Part shown: positions 1 through 8,939 of the stretch, one piece after another
Layout of the letters: each line of letters opens with the position of its first letter
How positions within the stretch are numbered: the first letter of the stretch is position 1
Assembly (NCBI RefSeq): GCF_000311725.1
Contig: NZ_HE978515.1
Coordinates: forward strand, 404,631 to 468,324
DNA: 63,694 bases
Reading direction: 5' to 3'
Source: Robertmurraya massiliosenegalensis JC6
GTDB taxonomy: Bacteria > Bacillota > Bacilli > Bacillales > Cytobacillaceae
Notes under the pieces: model-generated
Seen by the model: the letters and a program-made list of their open reading frames with translations, nothing else
The model's database searches: none
Told to the model about the DNA's origin: nothing
Made by a program: the position numbers and the translations under genes

Positions 1-49
1 ATCACAAGAGGAGTTTTTTACATTTCAAAATCTAGTTTATCAAGTACAA

Positions 50-1270
50 TTATGTGTTTGTAGTATACTCTGCTACATGCTGTACGACAAATTCTTTAAA
101 CCTTCGCATTCCTTCTTCGATCGTTTCCATGTCTGTGGCGTACGACAAGCGAACATAATTTTCCATTTCAAAACTACTGCCAGGGACGATAAGTATTTGC
201 GCATGCTCTAACAATAATTGACACAAGGTGTCGTCACTGTCAATCGTCACTCCAAAAGCACGTTTTCCAATCAATCCTTCTACACTTGGAAATACATAAA
301 ACGCTCCTTTTGGCATTGGGCATGTTATTCCCGGTATTTCGCGTAACAATTCAACGATACGTTTTCTCCGTAAATCATATTCGTTTCGCATCTTTTCCAC
401 CGGTTCTTGACTACCTTTCAAAGCTTCGATCGAGGCGATTTGAACAAAGGTTGTAGGGTTACTCGTCAAATGACTTTGAATATCAAACATCGCTTTCGCA
501 ATCTCTGGAGATGCAGCAGCATAGCCCATACGCCATCCTGTCATCGCAAAAGCTTTCGAAAAACCATTTACGACTATGGTTCGCTCAAATATGTCCTGAC
601 CAATGCTTGCAATACTTACATGCTCTTCCCCATCATAAATCAGCTTCTCGTAAATCTCATCTGAAATTACCATTAGGTCATACTTGACAATCACTTCAGC
701 GAGTTTTTCTAACTCACTTCGTGTATAGACAGAACCTGTTGGATTAACAGGTGATGTTAATAAGACCATTTTCGTTCTATCAGTAATGTTTATTTCTAAT
801 TCTTCAGGAGTAAGTTTAAATTCGTTTTCTGGCTTTGTTTTTATTAGATTGGGCATTCCCCCTGCCAGTTTCACTTGTTCCCAATAACTAAGCCAAGCGG
901 GAACTGGAATAATCACTTCATCTCCAGGATTTAAAATGGTAAAAAAAATATTTGATAAGGAATGTTTAGCTCCAGCAGATACGACGATTTGAGTAGGTAA
1001 GTATTTCAAACCGTTTTCCTCCCACAGCTTATCGCTAATGGCTTGACGAAGCTCCATAATCCCACCAGCAGGAGTATATTTCGTTTGCCCTTCATGAATG
1101 GCTGAAAAAGCCGCTTCACAAATATGTTTAGGGGTATCAAAATCTGGTTCCCCGGACCCAAAAATACAAATATCCATTCCTTGCTTTCGCATATCTCGCG
1201 CTTTCATCGTCAACTCTAAAGTTTTTGAGCCTTCTACCCTGGCTGCCCTATCAGATAACTTCGAATTCAT
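50..1270 (-). CDS. PLP-dependent class I aminotransferase (aspartate aminotransferase family), copy 1
   Basis: A 406-residue fold-type I aminotransferase that would move an amino group between an amino acid and a 2-oxoacid in the cytoplasm. The family signature GEPDFDTP is near residue 40, NPTG near 176, SDEIYE near 203, and the PLP lysine lies in NGFSKAFAMTGWR (K239). The start was set at 1270 because GGGAG sits seven bases before that ATG; an in-frame ATG at 1300 has no such site. It is the last gene of the operon dctP-dctQ-dctM-dehydrogenase-aminotransferase. A paralogue lies at 13964-15163. The substrate is not readable; the neighbouring 2-hydroxyacid dehydrogenase suggests a 2-oxoacid intermediate. 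Confidence 0.9.
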   Translation of the reverse strand: MNSKLSDRAARVEGSKTLELTMKARDMRKQGMDICIFGSGEPDFDTPKHICEAAFSAIHEGQTKYTPAGGIMELRQAISDKLWEENGLKYLPTQIVVSAGAKHSLSNIFFTILNPGDEVIIPVPAWLSYWEQVKLAGGMPNLIKTKPENEFKLTPEELEINITDRTKMVLLTSPVNPTGSVYTRSELEKLAEVIVKYDLMVISDEIYEKLIYDGEEHVSIASIGQDIFERTIVVNGFSKAFAMTGWRMGYAAASPEIAKAMFDIQSHLTSNPTTFVQIASIEALKGSQEPVEKMRNEYDLRRKRIVELLREIPGITCPMPKGAFYVFPSVEGLIGKRAFGVTIDSDDTLCQLLLEHAQILIVPGSSFEMENYVRLSYATDMETIEEGMRRFKEFVVQHVAEYTTNT

Positions 1271-1306
1271 AACAACTCTCCCATTTTTAAGTTTGTTCAT
1301 GTTTGA

Positions 1307-2269
1307 TTATTTTCGAACTTCCTGAGGATACACGCGATAAAGCAATTCCTCACCAGCCAAATATCTTTTAATATTCGTCATAGTGACATCTGCCATCCTC
1401 ACAAGCGCTTCATAGGTTGCACCACCAATATGTGGTGTTGCGACCACATTATCTAATAACGGCAACGCATTTTGAGGTGGCTCTGCAGAAAAGACATCCA
1501 ATCCAGCACCTTTAATTTGTTTCTGATTTAATGCTTCCATTAAATCAACTTCATTAATTAATCCACCACGAGAAACATTGATGATATAGGCTGATCGTTT
1601 CATCAAACGGATTGTATTCTGGTTTATCAACCCCTTATTTTTCTCCGTTAATGATGTTGATATAATGATGTAATCAGAAGTTGTTAATAGCTCTTCTAAT
1701 GTTACAAATCGGACATTTAGTTCTTTAGCTGCAAGCGGATCAAGGTAATGACCATAAGCGATTGCCTCCATACTAAAGCCCATTGCTCGCTTAGCTACCG
1801 CTTTGCCGATTGCACCAAAGCCAATGATCCCGATCTTTTTCATGTAAATTTCATGGCCAACCGATAACTCCCAATGATTACTCTTCATTTCATGATCTTT
1901 TTTGGTAATATTTCTTGAAGTTGCCAACATTAAACCAAATACGTTATCGGCTACCGATTCTGCATTTTGTCCAGGAGAATTTGTAACAGCGATTCCCTTC
2001 TCATAAGCATAGTCAATATCAATATTGTCATAACCTGCACCATATTTAATGATATATTTTAACCTTGCTCCAGCATCTATTACTTCTTTATCAATTTTCA
2101 CCTTAGCAACAACCAAAATATCGGTATTAGCAATCTCTTTGATGATTTCAGCTTTCTCAATCCCACGATCAGGATAAAGAGTCTCCACTTCCCCTAACTC
2201 TCTTGCCGCTTCAATAAAAGTAGGATACGCTTCATAAAAAGGGTCACGAAGCATAAATAAAATTTTCAC
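1307..2269 (-). CDS. D-isomer specific 2-hydroxyacid dehydrogenase, copy 1
   Basis: A 320-residue NAD(P)-dependent dehydrogenase that would interconvert a 2-hydroxyacid and a 2-oxoacid. The Rossmann motif GFGAIG is near residue 150, and the catalytic Arg (NVSRGG), Glu (SAEPP) and His (TPHIGG) of the D-2-hydroxyacid / phosphoglycerate dehydrogenase family are all present. The chosen start is GTG at 2269, ten bases after GGAGG and giving the usual family N-terminus (VKILFML). An in-frame ATG at 2320 overlaps the dctM stop by one base and is the alternative. It sits between the TRAP permease and the aminotransferase. A paralogue lies at 12918-13967. Confidence 0.88.
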   Translation of the reverse strand: MKILFMLRDPFYEAYPTFIEAARELGEVETLYPDRGIEKAEIIKEIANTDILVVAKVKIDKEVIDAGARLKYIIKYGAGYDNIDIDYAYEKGIAVTNSPGQNAESVADNVFGLMLATSRNITKKDHEMKSNHWELSVGHEIYMKKIGIIGFGAIGKAVAKRAMGFSMEAIAYGHYLDPLAAKELNVRFVTLEELLTTSDYIIISTSLTEKNKGLINQNTIRLMKRSAYIINVSRGGLINEVDLMEALNQKQIKGAGLDVFSAEPPQNALPLLDNVVATPHIGGATYEALVRMADVTMTNIKRYLAGEELLYRVYPQEVRK

Positions 2270-2319
2270 GATTCTCTCTCCTCCGTATATCTCCTTGATG
2301 ATGATGAATTCATCTCCCA

Positions 2320-3618
2320 TTAACCAACCATTAATTTAGGAATAAATGTCACGATTTCAGGTACAGCTGTTATCACGATAACGATGAACAACATGATGAC
2401 AAAAGATGGAAGGCTATATTTTGCTATCTTCCCTACATTGATACCTGTTAGCCCGTTAATAACAAAGAGATTAAATCCAACAGGTGGGGTGATCTGTGCA
2501 ATCTCAATTAGGATGATTAAGAAAACGCCAAACCAAAGTGGATCAAAACCAGCTGCTATAATTAAAGGCAGTGCTAATGGCAAACTCATTAAAATCATCG
2601 AGAATCCATCTAAAATACAGCCAAGAATGATATACATAATGACTAAGATGATAATAAGTTCGTATTTTGAAAGACCCAGTGTACCGATAAATTCAGTCAA
2701 TTTTGCAGGAAGACCTAAATATCCAACGGCCACTGACACATAAGCTGCTGCTATAACGATTAGCATGATCATACAATTCGTTTTAATTGATCCGATCACA
2801 GCGTCCCAAAAATTTTCCTTTGTTAAGCTTTTCGTTAAAACTCCGATGATAACTGCTCCTGCGACTCCAATTGCTGCTGCCTCAGTCGGCGTGGCCCATC
2901 CTAAATAAATGCTCCCTAGAACCAATGCCATTAAAAAGAGGACAGGCACAATAAGAGGAAGTGCCTTAAAACGATCGGACCATGAATAGGTTTCCCCTTT
3001 AGGTGCAAGATCGGGATTAATAAGACATCGTATGACGATATAACTTCCAAATGCTAAAGCCAACAAAAAACCTGGAATAACCCCAGCAATGAACAATTGG
3101 CCGATACTAACATTTGCAGATATACCATAAACAATCATCAGCATACTTGGCGGAATTAAAAACCCTAAAGTGCCTGCTCCTGCAAGACTTCCAATGCTTA
3201 GAGAAGGATTATAGCCTCGCTTTGTCAATTCCGGCATTGTAATTTTCCCAACCGTTGCAGTAGTCGCAGCAGATGAACCACTAACTGCCGCAAACAAGGC
3301 GCTTGCTACCACATTGACATGAAGTAATCTTCCCGGCAAAAAAGACATCCATGGAGTTAGTCCTTTGAACAAATTAACACTAATATTACTTCTAAAAAGA
3401 AGTTCTCCCATAAAAATAAATAGTGGTAGAGATACCATCGTTGCGCTGTTTGTTTCGTTCCATAAAATATTGGTTAAAACATTTAATGCAGGGGTGTCGG
3501 TAAAAAAAAGAAAACTAAAGAAACCCACTAGAAAAAGAGAAAGACCTACCCAAATACCACTACCTAAAAACAAAATCAACAATCCTAATATCGTTAAAGA
3601 TATAACTCCTACACCCAT
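2320..3618 (-). CDS. dctM: TRAP transporter large permease subunit (DctM family)
   Basis: A 432-residue polytopic membrane protein, almost entirely hydrophobic segments, with family stretches such as FIFMGELLFRS, AAVSGSSAATTATVG and GFLIPPS near residues 67-158. In TRAP systems this subunit carries the substrate and couples uptake to the sodium gradient, working with the small membrane subunit and the extracellular binding protein, which are the next two genes upstream (3658-4215 and 4343-5365). Length is normal. TRAP substrates are usually carboxylates or keto acids; the exact ligand here is unknown. Confidence 0.93.
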   Translation of the reverse strand: MGVGVISLTILGLLILFLGSGIWVGLSLFLVGFFSFLFFTDTPALNVLTNILWNETNSATMVSLPLFIFMGELLFRSNISVNLFKGLTPWMSFLPGRLLHVNVVASALFAAVSGSSAATTATVGKITMPELTKRGYNPSLSIGSLAGAGTLGFLIPPSMLMIVYGISANVSIGQLFIAGVIPGFLLALAFGSYIVIRCLINPDLAPKGETYSWSDRFKALPLIVPVLFLMALVLGSIYLGWATPTEAAAIGVAGAVIIGVLTKSLTKENFWDAVIGSIKTNCMIMLIVIAAAYVSVAVGYLGLPAKLTEFIGTLGLSKYELIIILVIMYIILGCILDGFSMILMSLPLALPLIIAAGFDPLWFGVFLIILIEIAQITPPVGFNLFVINGLTGINVGKIAKYSLPSFVIMLFIVIVITAVPEIVTFIPKLMVG

Positions 3619-3657
3619 CTTTGATGCACCCCTTACGTTAAATAATAATGATCCTTG

Positions 3658-4215
3658 TTATCGACCTAATGCTTCAAACTCATCAAACTCGCTTTTCGCT
3701 TCGTCCATCTGCTGGATGTTTCCTGATTTTAACTTTTGTAGCGATTGGATCATTTCAGATAAAAACTGTAAAATCATTAATAATGATCCAATTGGAAGGA
3801 TCGATTGCGGAATCATCAAATAAGTTTTCGAAATTTGCATCGATTGTGTACCTGAAATTACTGAATCCATAAAGAATTGAAAAGTGGCAACTAAAATAAT
3901 TGAGAAGGCTACTAATCCTATGATATAAGTATATAAGTCTAAATATATACGACCTTTTTCACCTTTTAGGACTTTGGAAAGAAATGCCATCTTTATATGT
4001 CCTTTCTCTTTTAACGTATAGGCAAGTCCTAAATAGGTCATCGCAACAAGAAAATAACCGGTGTATTCTGAAGTGATGTAAATTGTACTATTAAAAACGG
4101 TTCGAACAATCGTCTCCGTTATAATCAAAAGGACACTCAAAATCATGAGAATCCCTGCTATGTTTGCAAAAAATTTATTGATTCGATGAACCATCCTCAC
4201 AAAGTTTTCCATCAT
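3658..4215 (-). CDS. dctQ: TRAP transporter small permease subunit (DctQ family)
   Basis: A 185-residue protein with four predicted membrane helices (about residues 15-37, 45-70, 93-115 and 132-155) and the DctQ-type stretch YTGYFLVAMTYLGLAYTLKEKGHI in the second-helix region. It partners the large permease. It lies between dctP and dctM on the same strand, 39 bases from dctM. The C-terminal 25 residues are acidic and lysine-rich and probably cytoplasmic. The stem-loop at 4306-4332 lies between it and dctP. Confidence 0.88.
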   Translation of the reverse strand: MMENFVRMVHRINKFFANIAGILMILSVLLIITETIVRTVFNSTIYITSEYTGYFLVAMTYLGLAYTLKEKGHIKMAFLSKVLKGEKGRIYLDLYTYIIGLVAFSIILVATFQFFMDSVISGTQSMQISKTYLMIPQSILPIGSLLMILQFLSEMIQSLQKLKSGNIQQMDEAKSEFDEFEALGR

Positions 4216-4305
4216 CCATTCCTCCTAAGTAGGATTCTCCATTTAAAAATAAGAGATTGTCAGCATCAAAACAGAATTTTAGGATATCATGACTTTAAAA
4301 ATATC

Positions 4306-4332
4306 AGCCGTTAAAAAGGTGATTTAACGGCT
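4306..4332 (-). promoter_or_regulatory. Intercistronic stem-loop between dctP and dctQ
   Basis: AGCCGTTAAA and TTTAACGGCT form a perfect 10-bp inverted repeat with a 7-base loop just after the dctP stop. On the transcribed strand it is followed by GATATTTTTA, a weak U-tract. Such hairpins often protect the upstream message or partly terminate, raising binding protein over permease; that role is inferred here. Confidence 0.6.
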
Positions 4333-4342
4333 GGCTATCAAT

Positions 4343-5365
4343 TTATCTACCTACTTCTTGATAGAATTTTTCAACTATTTCTTTTGCTTCATCTGGAGCC
4401 GTTTTTAACCACTCTTCTCTAATACTCTTCGTTGCTTCGCCAATATCACTTAATAATTGGTCGCTAGGTTCTAAAATCGTGATTCCATTCTCTTTTACAG
4501 TTGTAAGCATCTCTTCATCTGTTGCTTTTACTTCATTCCAAATTTCTTCTTCCACTTCCTTGGCTGCCTGAATAATGGCATCTTGTGTTTCTTTATCTAA
4601 TGCGTTAAATTTGTCTAAATTAATTGTAAGAGCATTTGAACCAGCCAATACTCCAGCAGGGACATGATATCCTAGAACTTCCCAGAACTTACCATCCACC
4701 GCAGATACAGATGAAGTTAGCACTGAATCTATAACACCTGTAGATAAACCAGAATACACTTCACTGAAAGCCAACGGTGCTGGCGTACTGCCAACAGCTT
4801 GCACCGCAAGAGTACTCATTTCATCAAAAGATCTCATTTTCAACCCTTTTAAATCAGCTAAAGATTTTACTTCATTTTTTGTCCAAAAGCCTGATAATGG
4901 CCACGGAGCAATATAAAGTAACTTTTGATTCCATTTTTCTTCAGCTGTTTTCTCAAAATAAGGACGAGCTATGTCAAATAATATTCTTGCTTCCTCCATA
5001 TTTTGAAAGAGGGACGGTAATGTTGTTAGTCCATACAATGGCTCGTCTCCTGCAACACTTCCTAAAAGAACGTCCGATGCTTCGACTGTTCCATCACGTA
5101 CTACCTTTAACATTTCAGAACCTTCATATCCTAACTGTCCATCTGGTCGCAGTTCAAACTTAACTTTACCGTCCGTCGCTTCATTGACTTTTTTACTAAA
5201 TGATACGATTCCTTGCCCGATATGATTGCTCTCTGGGTAACCAGAATTGACAAGCCATGTAACGGATTCGCTAGAGCCAGAAGATGACTGTCCACTACTT
5301 CCACACGCAGCTAAAATACTAGATACCAAGATTAATATACTTACCAACAAACCAAATTTTCTCAT
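4343..5365 (-). CDS. dctP: TRAP transporter substrate-binding lipoprotein (DctP family)
   Basis: A 340-residue extracytoplasmic binding protein anchored as a lipoprotein. It begins with a signal peptide ending in the lipobox LAAC (cysteine 21), followed by a serine/glycine linker. The body has DctP-type motifs: GLKMRSFDEMS near 174, where the conserved arginine of TRAP binding proteins contacts the substrate carboxylate, and FSEVYSGLSTGVIDSV near 200-215. First gene of the five-gene operon, preceded by GGAGG. A candidate operator lies upstream at 5425-5439, and the iclR-type regulator is divergent. Confidence 0.93.
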   Translation of the reverse strand: MRKFGLLVSILILVSSILAACGSSGQSSSGSSESVTWLVNSGYPESNHIGQGIVSFSKKVNEATDGKVKFELRPDGQLGYEGSEMLKVVRDGTVEASDVLLGSVAGDEPLYGLTTLPSLFQNMEEARILFDIARPYFEKTAEEKWNQKLLYIAPWPLSGFWTKNEVKSLADLKGLKMRSFDEMSTLAVQAVGSTPAPLAFSEVYSGLSTGVIDSVLTSSVSAVDGKFWEVLGYHVPAGVLAGSNALTINLDKFNALDKETQDAIIQAAKEVEEEIWNEVKATDEEMLTTVKENGITILEPSDQLLSDIGEATKSIREEWLKTAPDEAKEIVEKFYQEVGR

Positions 5366-5424
5366 CTTCTACCTCCATCAAAATATAATTGTTTCCTTAA
5401 AAATTGCTCCCTCACGATTTTGCG

Positions 5425-5450
5425 TTCCAAATTTACGAATACCTATTCTA
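5425..5450 (-). promoter_or_regulatory. Candidate dctP promoter -10 and operator (weakest of three related sites)
   Basis: TTCCAAATTTACGAA at 5425-5439 matches 11 of 15 positions of TTCCGAAATTCGGAA, the palindrome seen more clearly before hyuA and before the BASS transporter operon. On the minus strand a possible -10, TAGAAT (5450-5445), lies five bases upstream, like the layout at the other two sites. It sits between dctP and the divergent regulator gene. Confidence 0.4.
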
Positions 5451-5590
5451 ATATTTGGTATAATGCGATATTATATGAATAATCAGAATGAAACAACGAA
5501 CATGTTAGATAATCTCACACAGATTTTGAATATTCACAATTTTTATATGTGAGATCATGACACAAAACCAAATAGGTAGGAGATGAAGCG

Positions 5591-6340
5591 ATGAATAAGA
5601 CGATTATTAAATCAATGGATATTTTAAATCTTTTTACAAAATATCCAAAACTAAGTTTAAATGAGATGGTAGAATTATCTGGAAAACCAAAGACATCTAT
5701 CCATAGAGTTGTAAAAACGTTTGAAGAAATTGGATTCTTTGAACAGGATGAAGAAGGCTCTTATCAATTAGGCCTCCTCTTTTTGAAATATGGACAGCTC
5801 GTGTTAGAAAGACTCGATCTTCACAAAGTTGCTTACCCTTTTATGAAATCGCTTTACGAACAAACTGGGGAGAATATTATTTTAACGATCCGTGATGGAG
5901 ACGAATCGATCAACATTGCCTCGATCGAATCTGATCAACCAGTAAAGATCCGTTCTAAAATAGGCGAACGAACGCCCCTTTACGCAGGAGCACCATCTAG
6001 AATCATCCTGGCATTCCTAGACGATGTTGAAATAAAAGAATATATAGCAAGAACCAGTTTGAGAAAACTCGCTGACGATACGATTACTGATCAAAATGAA
6101 CTTCTACGTTCGTTAGATGATGCGCGGGAAAAGGGATATTGCTACTCCTTATCAGAAATTCAAAATCTCGGGGTCGGAATTGCAGCACCGATTTTTAATC
6201 ATAATGGAAAGATCATAGCGGGGTTATCTATTGCTGGCCTGCATACTCATTTTACAGACGAGAAAACCCCGATGGTGATTGAAAAGGTAAAGGAAACAGC
6301 TAAGGAACTTTCCGTAAAACTCGGATATGAAATCAGTTAA
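5591..6340 (+). CDS. IclR family transcriptional regulator
   Basis: A 249-residue regulator with an N-terminal winged helix-turn-helix (about residues 20-43, LSLNEMVELSGKPKTSIHRV) and a C-terminal IclR effector-binding domain (about 75-245; GERTPLYAGAPSRIILAF and the SEIQNLGVGIAAPIF stretch are typical). IclR proteins bind a small ligand, often an aromatic or organic acid, and repress or activate neighbouring catabolic operons. It is divergent from dctP and next to hyu/pxp genes, so it is the obvious candidate for the shared palindromes at 5425, 12716 and 16209. The start has AGGAG eight bases upstream. Confidence 0.92.
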   Translation: MNKTIIKSMDILNLFTKYPKLSLNEMVELSGKPKTSIHRVVKTFEEIGFFEQDEEGSYQLGLLFLKYGQLVLERLDLHKVAYPFMKSLYEQTGENIILTIRDGDESINIASIESDQPVKIRSKIGERTPLYAGAPSRIILAFLDDVEIKEYIARTSLRKLADDTITDQNELLRSLDDAREKGYCYSLSEIQNLGVGIAAPIFNHNGKIIAGLSIAGLHTHFTDEKTPMVIEKVKETAKELSVKLGYEIS

Positions 6341-6383
6341 AAACAGCCCTTCATGCTTACTCTAGCATGAAGGGCTGTTTTTT
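6341..6383. terminator. Bidirectional rho-independent terminator
   Basis: A 17-bp perfect inverted repeat (arms 6341-6357 and 6364-6380, 6-base loop) starts directly after the regulator stop. It ends in a T-run on the plus strand and has an A-run on the left, so it can serve both the regulator and the converging pxpA operon. Confidence 0.93.
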
Positions 6384-6407
6384 GATTCCTTAGCAAAACT
6401 TTTACAT

Positions 6408-7175
6408 TTAGAGCCATTTTCCTAGTGGGCTGATTTCAACGCCTGCGTCTAACAATGCTTCTTTAATTTTCTTTGCAAGTGAAAGAGAACCTTGAGTATC
6501 CCCATGGAGTAACAGCGTATCCCCAACAATATCAAGATCTTTCCCATTTATTGAGGTTGCTTTCTTACGGATCACTAAATCCAGCACCTTCTCTATCACT
6601 TCGTTCTCATCTGTTATGACAGCATTCTTTTCTCTTCTTGATACTAATGATTTATCATCATTATAGCGACGGTCAGCAAAAATAACGGTTGCTGGTTTTA
6701 AGCCTTTTTTTTCAGCAAGAGCTAATAATTTCCCAGGTAAACAGATTAATATTGTATTCGGATCAAAATCATAGACGGCATCCGTGATCGCTTCTGCATA
6801 AACTTCATTAAACTGCGCCATATTGTGCAGTTGTCCATGTGCCATTACATGCTGGAGTTTGGCTCCATTTGCTTTTGCAAAGGCAAAGACAGCACCAATT
6901 TGATAAAGGACGTCCGTATACACCTCTTCATAGCTTAATATCATATCTCTACGGCCAAATCCGACGCGATCTGGAAATCCAGGATGTGCACCAATTCCCG
7001 TTCCAGTCTTAATCGCTGATTGTACCGATTTTTGGATCGTTCGAGGATCACCCGCATGAAAGCCACAGGCGATATTCGCTGAAGAAATGATTTCCATTAA
7101 CGCTTCATCATTTGCCAATTCATAGCGTCCGTATCCTTCACCTAAATCTGAACAAATATCCATTTTTATGGTCAT
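6408..7175 (-). CDS. pxpA: 5-oxoprolinase subunit A (LamB/YcsF family)
   Basis: A 255-residue LamB/YcsF protein. The family N-terminus DICSDLGEGYGRY, the metal-site-like stretches SANIACGFHAGDP and GIGAHPGFPDR, and VMAHGQLHNM are visible, as is DTLLLHGDTQGS near the C-terminus. With PxpB and PxpC it forms the ATP-dependent enzyme that opens 5-oxoproline (pyroglutamate) to glutamate. All three subunits are adjacent, in the order B-C-A, downstream of hyuA-hyuB. Pyroglutamate is the best guess at substrate, but the hyuAB context leaves a related lactam possible. Confidence 0.9.
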   Translation of the reverse strand: MTIKMDICSDLGEGYGRYELANDEALMEIISSANIACGFHAGDPRTIQKSVQSAIKTGTGIGAHPGFPDRVGFGRRDMILSYEEVYTDVLYQIGAVFAFAKANGAKLQHVMAHGQLHNMAQFNEVYAEAITDAVYDFDPNTILICLPGKLLALAEKKGLKPATVIFADRRYNDDKSLVSRREKNAVITDENEVIEKVLDLVIRKKATSINGKDLDIVGDTLLLHGDTQGSLSLAKKIKEALLDAGVEISPLGKWL

Positions 7176-7212
7176 ATATTGAAATACCCCTTTCTAATAG
7201 ACGAATTTTTTA

Positions 7213-8166
7213 TTATAAGTTGTTTAGCTTTAATACCCTGAGCCATTTTTCTTGTTTTTTAAATTCTAATTGTGCTTCCTCAACCGAAATAGGTTCAAAA
7301 TAAATGGTCTCATTTGGTTTCTTTTGAGCTGCGAATGGCATATCCACGTCAATAACTGTCCCTATCACCGTATAGCCTCCTGACATACCACAATGGGGCA
7401 TCAATAGGATAGGCGTTCCATCTCGAGGAATCTGGATGGCACCAGGAGAAATATAATAGCTTAAAATGTCTGATGTGATGATCCGGTCGAGCTTCATTCC
7501 TTCTAATCGATAGCCCATTTGATCCGAATCCTTTGATATTTTATACGGGTTAGAGGTGAAATTCTCTTTCGTCTTTTTCGCAAAAAAATCTTCATGAGGA
7601 CCCCAAATAAAACGAATAACATTTTTGTTTTGGTAGATTGGGATCCGCTCAGGACGAAGCTTTCTTCCTTTTAATCTCAAATATTTGATAGCATCGTCAT
7701 TCCCGCATACAATCCGATCCCCTTGTCTCAAGGTTCTACCTTCATATCCACCATATCCTGCTCGTAAAGATGTCGACTTACTTCCTAGTACTTCTTTAAC
7801 CTCAATTCCTCCAGCAATGGCCACATATGTATAACAACCATCCTTATTGCTTCCAAAGGATAAAATATCCCCATCTTCAACAGGCATCACTTTCCACATC
7901 GATATTGTCTTCCCATTTAATTTCGGAGAACAATTCGCTCCACTTATCGCCAAATATCCCTCTCCATGAAATCTTAATTTAGGCCCTATAAAAGCAAATT
8001 CAATGGCAGCTGTGTTTTCATCATTTCCAACGAGAATATTCCCGATTCTAAATGCCCATTTATCCATCGCACCACCAATGGAAATTCCGTATGATTGGTA
8101 CTCCTCACGTCCTAAATCTTGGATGGTTGTCAGCATTCCACTTTTTTCAATTGTTATTGATTCCAT
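7213..8166 (-). CDS. pxpC: 5-oxoprolinase subunit C (biotin-dependent carboxylase-like, KipA/YcsJ family)
   Basis: A 317-residue protein of the carboxyltransferase-like CT_A_B family. Typical stretches are GMLTTIQDLGR at the N-terminus, GGAMDKWAFRIGN near 30, RAGYGGYEGRTLRQGD near 130 and GGYTVIGTVIDVD near 275. It acts with PxpA and PxpB. Start: ATG at 8166, overlapping pxpB by 13 bases, fits translational coupling; an in-frame GTG at 8178 is possible and neither has a strong ribosome binding site. Confidence 0.88.
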   Translation of the reverse strand: MESITIEKSGMLTTIQDLGREEYQSYGISIGGAMDKWAFRIGNILVGNDENTAAIEFAFIGPKLRFHGEGYLAISGANCSPKLNGKTISMWKVMPVEDGDILSFGSNKDGCYTYVAIAGGIEVKEVLGSKSTSLRAGYGGYEGRTLRQGDRIVCGNDDAIKYLRLKGRKLRPERIPIYQNKNVIRFIWGPHEDFFAKKTKENFTSNPYKISKDSDQMGYRLEGMKLDRIITSDILSYYISPGAIQIPRDGTPILLMPHCGMSGGYTVIGTVIDVDMPFAAQKKPNETIYFEPISVEEAQLEFKKQEKWLRVLKLNNL

Positions 8167-8888
8167 TGACGATCCCACTTTTCTTGCCTAGTTTCATCCC
8201 AGTGTTTTGCTTCTTCTGGTGTTATTCTTTTGAAGTGAATGCAATCTCCCATTTTTGCCGTGGTAGGAATGCTTTTGAAAGGATTAAAAAGCTTCATTGG
8301 GGTCCAGCCAATAATATTCCATCCCCCAGGACTTTCAATTGTGTAGATCGTACACATGTTGTTGGCAATCGCGATGCTCCCTTCAGATACTTTCAATCTG
8401 GGCATAGCCCGTCTCGGTAATCCGAGAGCAGGGTCAATTTCTCCTATATACGGGGTGCCTGCGATAAAGCCTGTCAGATAAACATAGAAATCTCGATCGA
8501 GCATTTTTTCTATCACTCTATCTCGGGAGAGCCCACATTTAATCGCTATTTCGTTTAAATCTAAAGAGTACTCCTCACCAAAAGCGATAGGAACATACAC
8601 TCGTTTAGAAGTCATCGTATCGTTCTTCTCTTTACCAGGCGGATGTTTTTCGATAAAATCAAGTATTTCTGCTTCAGTAATGATAAGTGGATTGTAGCGA
8701 ATCGAGATCGTGTTCATTGCTGGGATTACTTGAAGCACACCTGCTAAAGAAGTGGTGTGAAAAAGATCATGATAAAATTTAATGTGGAAACGAATCTCAT
8801 TCGAAATCTCTTGGGGATAAGTAAGAATAAGTATTCTCTCACCCATTCTCCTTACTGTATAGGCAACGTTTTTCGCCAACTTTGCCAT
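8154..8888 (-). CDS. pxpB: 5-oxoprolinase subunit B (KipI family)
   Basis: A 244-residue CT_C_D-domain protein. Family features are YTVRRMGERILIL near the start, SIRYNPLIIT near 65-75, VYLTGFIAGTPYIGEIDPALGLPRR near 130-155 and SPGGWNIIGWTP near 195. In Bacillus subtilis the orthologue KipI was first known as an inhibitor of sporulation kinase KinA; as PxpB it is part of 5-oxoprolinase. It lies 51 bases after hyuB and overlaps pxpC. Confidence 0.88.
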   Translation of the reverse strand: MAKLAKNVAYTVRRMGERILILTYPQEISNEIRFHIKFYHDLFHTTSLAGVLQVIPAMNTISIRYNPLIITEAEILDFIEKHPPGKEKNDTMTSKRVYVPIAFGEEYSLDLNEIAIKCGLSRDRVIEKMLDRDFYVYLTGFIAGTPYIGEIDPALGLPRRAMPRLKVSEGSIAIANNMCTIYTIESPGGWNIIGWTPMKLFNPFKSIPTTAKMGDCIHFKRITPEEAKHWDETRQEKWDRQWNQ

Positions 8889-8939
8889 TCACACCACCTC
8901 CATGATCGCTAGAAAAAAAGAAAGAGCTTTCTAATGATT